Source: Planctomycetota bacterium (GTDB lineage: Bacteria > Planctomycetota > Phycisphaerae > Phycisphaerales > UBA1924). Taken from it: DNA of 11,355 bases. Below the pieces are notes generated by a model. The model was not told where the DNA came from, did not search any database, and saw only the letters and a program-made list of their open reading frames with translations. The translations under genes and the position numbers were made by a program. Every line of letters starts with the position of its first letter. The stretch's first letter is position 1. Location of the stretch: assembly GCA_017303565.1 (NCBI GenBank), contig JAFLCM010000034.1, positions 1-11,355 of the forward strand, in the 5' to 3' direction. Below, piece after piece: positions 1 through 7,620 of the stretch.

Positions 1-281
1 TCCGCTGCCCCATCCTCGCATTCAGCACCGACGAGCCGAGCGTGCGCCGGATGAACCTCTTGTACGGCGTGATGCCGCACCTGCGGGGCGACTTCCCCAA
101 GCACCGCTTTGATTTCGCGCAGATCGTCGAGAAGATCGTGCTCGACGAGCACTGGGCCGAGCCGGGTGACCGCATGGTGCTGCTGGCGGGCGTGCCCTTC
201 GACCGACCGGGCGGCGCGAACACCGTGGCGATCCGCGTGGTGGGCGACCTGACAGTCTCGGGGTTGACGCCGGATGGGTGA
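1..281 (+). CDS. pyk: Pyruvate kinase, C-terminal fragment
   Basis: The 3' end of a pyruvate kinase gene that enters from the left edge. The frame is open from base 3 and ends at TGA 279-281. The translated tail begins RCPILAFSTDEPSVRR and continues into NLLYGVMPHL, then ends with a GVPFDRPGGANTVAIRV stretch. This is the pattern of the pyruvate kinase C-terminal domain: the 'PILAFT' strand, the arginines that follow, the 'L.wGV.P' strand, and the closing 'G.p.g..g.TN.irv' strand. The enzyme makes pyruvate and ATP from phosphoenolpyruvate and ADP in the cytoplasm, at the last step of glycolysis. Only about 92 residues are inside the window, so the catalytic barrel cannot be checked. The gene is convergent with the small - strand gene ending at 315. 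Confidence 0.9.
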   Translation, partial: RCPILAFSTDEPSVRRMNLLYGVMPHLRGDFPKHRFDFAQIVEKIVLDEHWAEPGDRMVLLAGVPFDRPGGANTVAIRVVGDLTVSGLTPDG

Positions 282-314
282 GGGCGGCAGGCACTCACCT
301 CTGCGCGATTCACC

Positions 315-539
315 TCAGCGCACCCGCGAACGCCGCGATCGACCGCGCCGACCCCGTCGCCGGAGCGGCTTGCCGTAGGCAAACGCCTGCCAAGCGTCGT
401 GGGCGATCGAGCCCAGAAGGTGCCCGAGCGCCCTGCCCAGCAGCCCACAGGTCTTTCCGGTGACGCCGAGCCGCGATGCCAACGCTCGCGCTATGAGCAC
501 CATCGCCGCGATGACGATCGAGGAGCCACCGAACAGCAT
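315..539 (-). CDS. Small single-helix membrane protein, hypothetical
   Basis: A 74-residue open frame starting at ATG 539. A GGGGAG ribosome binding site sits about 5 bases upstream, which favours this internal ATG over the longer frame reaching 677, since the longer one would run into the upstream VWA gene. Residues 1-21 begin MLFGGSSIVIAAMVLIARA and form a hydrophobic segment that could be one membrane helix or an uncleaved signal anchor. The middle is amphipathic and glycine-rich. The last 17 residues are nearly all Arg, Gly and Ser, giving a strongly basic tail expected to stay in the cytoplasm. I recognise no family. It lies 59 bases downstream of the VWA gene on the same strand, with a GC hairpin between them, so it may be its partner or an independent gene. 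A non-coding region is the alternative. Confidence 0.45.
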   Translation of the reverse strand: MLFGGSSIVIAAMVLIARALASRLGVTGKTCGLLGRALGHLLGSIAHDAWQAFAYGKPLRRRGRRGRSRRSRVR

Positions 540-564
540 GCACTCTCCCCTTTCCACGCAATGC

Positions 565-590
565 GGGCCCCGCGGCTTCCCGCGGGGCCC
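565..590 (-). terminator. Perfect 11-bp GC hairpin after the VWA gene
   Basis: The arms 565-575 and 580-590 are perfect reverse complements (GGGCCCCGCGG on the left), separated by a 4-base loop. Read on the - strand the loop is GAAG. The hairpin starts 8 bases after the stop codon of the VWA gene and ends 25 bases before the start of the small membrane-protein gene. There is no T-run on either side, so it is not a textbook intrinsic terminator. It may be a terminator of the U-poor kind, a processing or RNA-stabilising stem, or an attenuator that reduces expression of the downstream small gene. Confidence 0.4.
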
Positions 591-598
591 ACCTCCAA

Positions 599-1303
599 TC
601 ACTGCATCTTGGCTTCGATCGCGAGCCAGCGGGCCGCGGCCAACTGAGCGCAGGCCAGCTTGGTCGATCGATCCCACGCCTCGGTCATGCTGGGGCTCAC
701 ATCCATGACCAGCACCTTCGCCACGGCGCGGCCAAGGTCGCGCCCGCCGCGGGCCGCGAGGCCCTCGAATCGCTCCTGCAGCGCCTTCAGAGAGCCGACC
801 CCCATAACCCTTCCGCCGGTCGGGCGGGTCATCGCGATCAGCCGCGAGAAATCAAAAGAATGGCCCGCCTTGTCGTGCCCGATCGCCACGGCGTCGATCC
901 GGGCATTCATCCCGCGCGCACGGTGAACCTGGCCGAGGAGGGCCTCGCGCTCGACGTTGTCCACCCCGTCGCAGAGGACGATGATCTCGCGGGCGAAGCC
1001 GGGCGGCGCTTGCGCAAGCAGGTCGATGGCCTTGCGCAGCCCATCGGAGTAGTTGGTGCCGTTGGCCACCATCCCGGGCAGCACCCCGAGCGCCAGGGGG
1101 AGGTGGGGGTTGGTGGGCGAGGTGAGGGCATGAACCACCTTCGCCGACCCCGAAACTGCTACGAGCCCCGCCAGATTGCGGCCGAAAGCAATCAATCGCG
1201 GCCGGGGCAGCGGCGGGTTCCGCTGGGGACGCGGGTGGGCGTGCGGGCGCGGGCGGGCGTGCTTCGAGGGGGGCCCACCGAGAAGGATGCGAAGCAGATT
1301 CAT
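599..1303 (-). CDS. VWA-domain protein with circularly permuted motif order
   Basis: A 234-residue protein starting at ATG 1303, with AGGAG about 7 bases upstream. The first 36 residues are Pro/Arg/His-rich. A von Willebrand factor A fold follows, but its parts are in an unusual order. Residues 44-61 (NLAGLVAVSGSAKVVHAL) resemble the second VWA strand pair. Residues 82-88 (GTNYSDG) resemble MIDAS motif 2, with Thr83. Residues 107-116 (IIVLCDGVDN) resemble MIDAS motif 3, with Asp112. Residues 136-141 and 164-170 fit the later strands. MIDAS motif 1, normally at the N-terminus, is at the C-terminus: residues 197-206 (VLVMDVSPSM; Asp201, Ser203, Ser205), followed by the usual first helix to residue 234. 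VWA domains bind a divalent metal through these three motifs and mediate protein contacts. No signal peptide or membrane helix is clear, so it is probably cytoplasmic. Its partner is unknown. The upstream palindrome array may control it. Confidence 0.8.
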   Translation of the reverse strand: MNLLRILLGGPPSKHARPRPHAHPRPQRNPPLPRPRLIAFGRNLAGLVAVSGSAKVVHALTSPTNPHLPLALGVLPGMVANGTNYSDGLRKAIDLLAQAPPGFAREIIVLCDGVDNVEREALLGQVHRARGMNARIDAVAIGHDKAGHSFDFSRLIAMTRPTGGRVMGVGSLKALQERFEGLAARGGRDLGRAVAKVLVMDVSPSMTEAWDRSTKLACAQLAAARWLAIEAKMQ

Positions 1304-1408
1304 GATGATCTCCTAAGAACAGTGTCGTTGGCGCGGCCGACGTGACCCCGCCACCACGATCATCATGCGCCGCTGCTTTTGCATGTCCAGCCCCACCCGG
1401 CAAGCTGC

Positions 1409-1437
1409 ATTATGTGACAGTCATCTTTGCTGATTAA
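1409..1437 (-). promoter_or_regulatory. Possible promoter for the VWA gene inside the palindrome array
   Basis: On the - strand, CATAAT (1409-1414) matches the -10 consensus at five of six positions. It is preceded at exactly 17 bases by TTAATC (1432-1437), a weak -35 match. The surrounding stretch 1430-1442 is the most AT-rich spot of the block. Transcription would start near 1402 and give a leader of about 100 bases to the ATG at 1303. The first palindrome (1414-1424) would lie in the spacer, and the second would lie just upstream of the -35. This is inference from spacing and composition only. Confidence 0.3.
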
Positions 1438-1505
1438 TATATGACAGTCATCACTTGCACCTGCATATGACGGTCATGTTGCGGCGACGCTCAGATGACT
1501 GTCAT
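1414..1505. repeat. Array of four 11-bp palindromes (ATGACNGTCAT)
   Basis: Four copies of an odd-length palindrome occur at 1414-1424 (GTGACAGTCAT), 1441-1451 (ATGACAGTCAT), 1467-1477 (ATGACGGTCAT) and 1495-1505 (ATGACTGTCAT). Only the central base and one flank vary. Because the site is palindromic, copy four is simply the reverse complement of copy two. Gaps are 16, 15 and 17 bases, and centre-to-centre distances are 27, 26 and 28, about two and a half helical turns. Flanking bases partly extend the symmetry, for example 1493-1507. The array lies about 110-200 bases upstream of the VWA gene start and 206 bases below the stop of the unrecognised gene at 1711. It most resembles a tandem operator for a dimeric DNA-binding protein; iterons of an origin are less likely here. 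Confidence 0.8.
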
Positions 1506-1710
1506 CTGCGGGCACCGCGCCGCGAGTGGTCGGTTCTCGTGGAGACCGTGGATCGGCTCTGACCTTGCAGGCCGAGGCTTCTCGGGCAGTAAGACACCTC
1601 CGCGGCCACAATGTTCGCCGCCCCCCTGTTCCTTCGCACCGAGAAGCGCGCAGGGCCCACCGTCTCCCAACCGAAGCTGGCCGCGAACTGCATTCATCGA
1701 TCGTCGAGCC
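1506..1710. other. Intergenic stretch without recognisable content
   Basis: The bases between the palindrome array and the stop of the unrecognised gene at 1711. Short open frames exist on both strands (for example 1502-1693 on - and 1495-1725 on +), but none has a convincing ribosome binding site, a recognisable domain, or a sensible composition. A 9-bp inverted pair (1577-1585 and 1639-1647) is present but its arms are 53 bases apart. I see no terminator with a T-run. It could be the 3' untranslated end of the upstream two-gene unit or the remnant of a decayed gene. Confidence 0.4.
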
Positions 1711-2439
1711 TCACGCCGGGCTTGAGTTCGAAGAAGACACGACGCTGCCCTTTAAGATCCTAATGCTCCCAATGAGTTCTGCGGCAAGATCTGCACCCAG
1801 AGCGTCTTCGCATCGATTGCGAAATCTCTGTCGCTGCTTGGCGTCGGGGGGTGTGCCGGAGCTTGGACAGTGACAGCTTGCGAGATGATGATGCGACACG
1901 AGCCAATCGGGCAGCCATGTCGCCTCGGCCTCATATGCTTGGGAAGCACGAGATACACGAATCCGAAGTGGTCCTGCCAGCGTCGTTGCGAGTGCGTGGC
2001 TGTACTCTTGGATGCTCTCGACCGCGGCGCCCTTCCAGGCCTCGAGCGCGGACCTGACCTTGCTTTTCTGCTCAGGACTTGCTTCGGGCACTGTCCGCTT
2101 TCTGCCACCAGCTGCGGTGTTGCCGGTGAGCCACCCCAAAGCCGCTCTAATTCGTTCCCCGTCCGCGGTCGGCTCAACCGCGATCCTCTGCTTCGCGCCG
2201 ATCACTTTGCTTACCGGCACCATGTGCTGGTGCAGCTCATCGTTCGCGCCAAGGAACAGCACCGGGCCCTGCTTTCCAGGCTGGCAAAACAACGATAAAA
2301 ACGCACGCTGCTGGCCCAACCCGTTCCCGTCGCGACGAAACACCGTGGGCGCGTACCCGAGCTCGGTCGCTATTTCTTTAGCGCTCTCGGCGGCTGCGTT
2401 GCCGCCGCTTCCGGAAAAAATGTAAAGAGCCGGCGCCAT
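1711..2439 (-). CDS. Unrecognised protein, second gene of the LOTUS-like unit
   Basis: A 242-residue protein starting at ATG 2439. The base A of this ATG is also the last base of the preceding gene's TGA (TGATG), so translation is probably coupled; no good ribosome binding site is visible for it alone. Residues 4-36 (ALYIFSGSGGN, then a helix, then APTVFRR) read as strand, glycine-rich loop, helix, strand, and residues 59-64 (PVLFLG) as another strand. This suggests an alpha/beta nucleotide-binding or TIR/SLOG-like fold, but no Walker lysine follows the glycines and I cannot name a family. Residues 118-160 look helical and charged. Residues 183-191 (HHHLASCHC) form a His/Cys cluster that might bind metal. 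No signal peptide or membrane helix is apparent. Codon use (ATT, TTT, AAA, CTT, ATA present) is less GC-biased than in gyrB, which suggests horizontal acquisition. Confidence 0.65.
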   Translation of the reverse strand: MAPALYIFSGSGGNAAAESAKEIATELGYAPTVFRRDGNGLGQQRAFLSLFCQPGKQGPVLFLGANDELHQHMVPVSKVIGAKQRIAVEPTADGERIRAALGWLTGNTAAGGRKRTVPEASPEQKSKVRSALEAWKGAAVESIQEYSHALATTLAGPLRIRVSRASQAYEAEATWLPDWLVSHHHLASCHCPSSGTPPDAKQRQRFRNRCEDALGADLAAELIGSIRILKGSVVSSSNSSPA

Positions 2440-3380
2440 CAGGCACCGCCCACCGTGCGTCCTTGCTCGACTTCATTCGACGGGATCAGGCCGGCGGCGG
2501 CGAGGACCGCTCCTGCCGGCAGGCGCAGCGCGAGCAGCGCGCGGGTGTCCAGCCCGGCGACGACCCGCAGAATGATCTCGCGGGGCGAAGGGCCGCATGC
2601 CCTTCGTGCTTCGGCATGGTGACCCACCGAGGGCGGCTCTGAGAGAAGCGGATTCAAGGGGACGCCTTCGCGACGGCACCACGCACCAAGCCACTCGACT
2701 GCTTTCGCGGTGCGGACTCGCTTCCATCGCCCCGCCGACTCCGGGTCCGCCGAGTGTGCGAGAGCCCGGTCCAACTCGAAATACCATCGCGGCTTGTCGA
2801 GTTCGCTTTCGAGGCCGGAGAGGTTGTTGTCACCTAGGAACGATCGAGCCCACTGCTTCTGTATGCTCGCGGGAACTGCTTCAATCTTGACGGCCCCTGG
2901 CTTCCCCTCGGCGAGGATGGCGCCCGTTTGGCGGTCCACCCAACACGGGACCGACCGCTCGTAGATCAGCGCCTCGTAGACAGGCTGCTTCATGCCGACC
3001 GACGGGAGGATGACAGTGACCGCGGTCTCGGCCGCGCCGGCTGCGGCCGGTACGCCGATTGCTGCGGCGTTCAGCGAGGCTGCGGCGGGTACGGACGACT
3101 TCGGCACCAGCCTGACCCTTGGCGAGCCAGCCTCTTCAACCGCCCAATCCTCTGCGTGCTGCTCAGCGAACTTGGCCACGAGAGCGCTGAGGGGCTTTGG
3201 ATATGTCTTGGTCGGGTACAGTGTGCGCCAATGTTGTCCGATCTCGGCGGCGGAGATGCCCGTTTCGCCGTGGGACTTGACGATGCCCGCGAGCAGCGCC
3301 AACTGCTCGTCGTTCGCAATTGGCGAGTGTTCGATGCGCGTCATGCTCAACTCCATGCGTGGACGGAACGCCACTTCCAT
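2439..3380 (-). CDS. LOTUS/OST-HTH-like N-terminal domain protein, function unknown
   Basis: A 313-residue protein if started at ATG 3380. A GTG at 3392 (317 residues) is open too. ATG 3344, residue 13, is a good alternative because GGAG lies 6 bases before it. Residues 24-93 (EQLALLAGIVKSHGE, ISAAEIGQHWRTLYP, then KPLSALVAKF and RVRLVPK) have the helix and wing pattern of a LOTUS/OST-HTH winged helix, a fold that in other proteins binds RNA or partner proteins. This assignment is by eye. An Ala-rich linker covers about 98-120. Residues 121-245 are a mixed alpha/beta region with Trp-rich patches that I do not recognise. Residues 266-298 look helical. No NYN or PIN nuclease domain, a common LOTUS partner, is seen. 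The gene overlaps the next by one base. A promoter lies about 220 bases upstream and a strong hairpin covers the 3380 start. Confidence 0.65.
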   Translation of the reverse strand: MEVAFRPRMELSMTRIEHSPIANDEQLALLAGIVKSHGETGISAAEIGQHWRTLYPTKTYPKPLSALVAKFAEQHAEDWAVEEAGSPRVRLVPKSSVPAAASLNAAAIGVPAAAGAAETAVTVILPSVGMKQPVYEALIYERSVPCWVDRQTGAILAEGKPGAVKIEAVPASIQKQWARSFLGDNNLSGLESELDKPRWYFELDRALAHSADPESAGRWKRVRTAKAVEWLGAWCRREGVPLNPLLSEPPSVGHHAEARRACGPSPREIILRVVAGLDTRALLALRLPAGAVLAAAGLIPSNEVEQGRTVGGA

Positions 3381-3413
3381 CTCTCTCCCCACACGTTGGT
3401 GGGGCGAGAGATG
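3378..3413 (-). promoter_or_regulatory. Leader hairpin covering a ribosome binding site and start codon
   Basis: On the - strand transcript the arms 3413-3399 and 3392-3378 pair over 14 of 15 positions (CATCTCTC and CCCCAC pair with GTGGGG and GAGAGATG, with one mismatch at 3386/3405). They enclose a 6-base loop, CAACGU in the RNA. The 3' arm contains both the purine-rich GGGGAGAGAG and the ATG at 3380, so folding would hide this initiation site while leaving the alternative ATG 3344 free. No T-run follows, so simple termination is unlikely. An RNA switch or attenuator, or a DNA operator, would all fit. Confidence 0.5.
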
Positions 3414-3595
3414 GGTGACTTGAACGAGAAAATTCCGTTACTGCATGGCTATTCCGCACTGTTCGTCGACGTTCGCCGGATTTCTCCAGCGGCAGTACCT
3501 CAGCCCGCGGGGGTCTGCCCGTCTCCCAATGCGTACCCGGACTGCGGCTGGTGGGCATTCGGCGTTAACTCCGACGCGACACTCCTCAGCTCGAG

Positions 3596-3631
3596 CACTG
3601 ACAGTGTATTCCAAGTTCCACCTCCGGTCAA
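3596..3631 (-). promoter_or_regulatory. Sigma-70-type promoter with overlapping palindrome
   Basis: On the - strand, TTGACC (3626-3631) and TACACT (3603-3608) match the -35 and -10 boxes at five and four of six positions, with the ideal 17-base spacer. Transcription would start near 3596 and run into the LOTUS-like gene with a leader of about 215 bases. The 11-bp palindrome CACTGACAGTG (3596-3606) overlaps the -10 box and start point, the usual place for a repressor operator. It shares TGACAGT with the palindromes of the array at 1414-1505. The promoter lies 27 bases beyond the gyrB stop, so the unit can be read independently of gyrB. Confidence 0.5.
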
Positions 3632-3657
3632 GCGCCGAGAAACATCGTCCGATAACT

Positions 3658-6453
<2,796 letters not shown>

Positions 6454-6521
6454 GTTGGGCTTCGGCGGCGCGAAATCCGGGGGGAGAACGCGGCCGCGAT
6501 CGGGGCCGGAAAGGGGCCCGG

Positions 6522-6527
6522 ATGATA
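6522..6527 (-). promoter_or_regulatory. Possible gyrB -10 box
   Basis: TATCAT on the - strand matches the -10 consensus at five of six positions, about 69 bases upstream of the gyrB ATG at 6453, in an otherwise very GC-rich gap between gyrB and the TIR genes (6454-6701). No good -35 box lies 17 bases above it. It would give a leader of about 60 bases. Apart from this I see nothing in the gap except a weak 5-bp stem at 6684-6700 just after the TIR gene stop. Confidence 0.3.
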
Positions 6528-6701
6528 CGCGATCGGCGGTGGGATTTCTTCCCGGCCCACGGTTCATCTGGGCCGGTTTTGCACGGGAAACCCGGCAAAT
6601 GGCCGCAGTGTTCGGCACGCGTGCCCCGGAGCTCGGACCGAAGCCGCCCCGATCATTTCGAGCTCGCCGCTCGCACGCGAAGTCCGGGTGAACGGCCCGG
6701 A

Positions 6702-7163
6702 TCAGGCTCGCTTTTGCCCGGCCTTCTTTCTCGCCGCGGGAAGACTCCATCGCTTCGCCAACGCTCCGAGCGGCACCATTGATCCGCCCCTGAGGTCGAT
6801 GTATTGCATCGCCGCGAGGGACCAGCCCAGGGCCTTCGGCCGCGTCGAGTCGAGCAGAATCGGAATGATCCTATTCTCGAATCGGTCCGTGATCGCGGCG
6901 CTCTCGACTTCGCGTCGTACCCAGAGCGACCTTGCCGCGCTGCGCGAGACAAGGACTAGGAACCAGTCGCACGAGTCAAGGCCTCGGCCGATTTCGCGGT
7001 ACCATTCCGCGCCGGTTTCGATATGCGCGGGAGCGAACCACACCTTCACGCGTCGGGCGCGCACCCACTTGACGATTTCGCGCGCGATGGCGCTGTCCTG
7101 ATGGGCGTGAGAGACGAAGACCCGGCTCGGACGGGCTCGCCGCCGGGGTCGTGCCGAGGTCAT
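6702..7163 (-). CDS. TIR-domain protein with intact catalytic glutamate position
   Basis: A 153-residue protein that is almost only a TIR domain. A basic N-terminus (MTSARPRRRARPSR) leads to VFVSHAHQD (15-23), the first TIR strand and its loop. KVWFAPAHIETG (40-51) is the second strand with the usual loop. GLDSCDWFLVLVSRSAARSLWVRREVESA (61-89) carries the S..S.W...E signature in which Glu85 takes the place of the NAD-cleaving glutamate of enzymatic TIR domains. RIIPILLD (98-105) and YIDLR (121-125) complete the fold. Bacterial TIR domains commonly cleave NAD+ or make cyclic-ADP-ribose-type signals in antiphage defence; whether this one does is inferred. It has no sensor or effector domain of its own. 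Its ATG overlaps the stop of the upstream TIR-like gene by 4 bases (ATGA), so both are made together. Confidence 0.85.
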   Translation of the reverse strand: MTSARPRRRARPSRVFVSHAHQDSAIAREIVKWVRARRVKVWFAPAHIETGAEWYREIGRGLDSCDWFLVLVSRSAARSLWVRREVESAAITDRFENRIIPILLDSTRPKALGWSLAAMQYIDLRGGSMVPLGALAKRWSLPAARKKAGQKRA

Positions 7164-7597
7164 GCCGAAAGACTCCGGGTTTGTCGAGGCTTGCGGGCCT
7201 CAAGCGCGCGGGCGATCGCGGCGGCGGTCCGACCGACATCGGCCTTGTGGTCGATCACCGAACCGGCACTAAAGATCGGCGCCTTCGCCAGAACCCGACC
7301 CTTGATCACCGCCACGAACCGGCCCATGAACCGAGGTTGACCGGCTGCATACGAAAGCACGTCCTTAAAATGCCGGGACTTCTCGGCCTCGGGCGTCAGC
7401 ACCACAACCATGGAATCGCAGTCTTCGAGCAACTTCGCCAACACCTTCCCCGGGTTGGCGCCGGGGAGTGTCTCCAGGAACGGATCAAGAACCTCGAAAC
7501 CCTCAGACTCCATCGCCGTCCCGAGTTTGCGCGCGAAGGCCCACCACTTCGGTACATAGTGCAGAAACACTCTGGGCTGGGACGCACGCTTGGCCAT
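7160..7597 (-). CDS. TIR-like protein, catalytic glutamate replaced
   Basis: A 145-residue protein with the layout of a TIR domain. RVFLHYVPKWWAFARKL (9-25) is the first strand and helix, GFEVLDPFL (33-41) the second strand, LLEDCDSMVVVLTPEAEKS (56-74) the third strand and SRHFKDVLSYAAGQ (74-87) the helix that carries the active glutamate in enzymatic TIR proteins. RFMGRFVAVIKGR (89-101) is the fourth strand. At the glutamate position this protein has Lys78-Asp79 instead of Glu, so it may be inactive, perhaps a sensor or scaffold for its neighbour. It is the first gene of a tight pair, ending in ATGA overlap with the active-looking TIR gene. It starts 24 bases below the L,D-transpeptidase stop, at ATG 7597, with only a weak ribosome binding site. 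Family membership is by eye and less certain than for its partner. Confidence 0.65.
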   Translation of the reverse strand: MAKRASQPRVFLHYVPKWWAFARKLGTAMESEGFEVLDPFLETLPGANPGKVLAKLLEDCDSMVVVLTPEAEKSRHFKDVLSYAAGQPRFMGRFVAVIKGRVLAKAPIFSAGSVIDHKADVGRTAAAIARALEARKPRQTRSLSA

Positions 7598-7603
7598 ACC
7601 TGC

Positions 7604-7609
7604 ATTCTA
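7604..7609 (-). promoter_or_regulatory. Possible -10 box for a near-leaderless TIR transcript
   Basis: TAGAAT on the - strand matches the -10 consensus at five of six positions and ends only 6 bases before the ATG at 7597. A transcript from it would start at or next to the start codon. No -35 box fits at 17 bases. If real, it would separate the TIR pair from the transpeptidase gene just upstream. Confidence 0.3.
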
Positions 7610-7620
7610 GGCTTGCGCCC

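Noticed and set aside
277..299. Bidirectional terminator between pyk and the small gene
   Set aside because: Only a 6-bp stem with an 11-base loop and no T-runs, which is within chance for GC-rich DNA.
1414..1505. A CRISPR array
   Set aside because: The repeats are only 11 bp palindromes with 15-17 base gaps and four copies, too short on both counts, and no cas gene is present.
1414..1505. Iterons of a replication origin
   Set aside because: There is no Rep gene, DnaA box cluster or long AT-rich unwinding region next to it, and the palindromic units fit operators better.
1577..1647. A 9-bp inverted repeat in the gap after the palindrome array
   Set aside because: The arms are 53 bases apart with no supporting structure, so chance is a good explanation.
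3010..3020. A further TGACAGT site (ATGACAGTGAC) inside the LOTUS-like gene
   Set aside because: It is in coding sequence and not a palindrome; single copies of a 7-mer are expected by chance in 11 kb.
6684..6700. Terminator after the TIR pair
   Set aside because: A 5-bp stem with a 7-base loop and no T-run; too weak to annotate as a feature.
6702..7597. A Thoeris or TIR-STING system
   Set aside because: No ThsA-type SLOG/sirtuin protein and no STING domain is found in the window; only TIR-type subunits are seen.
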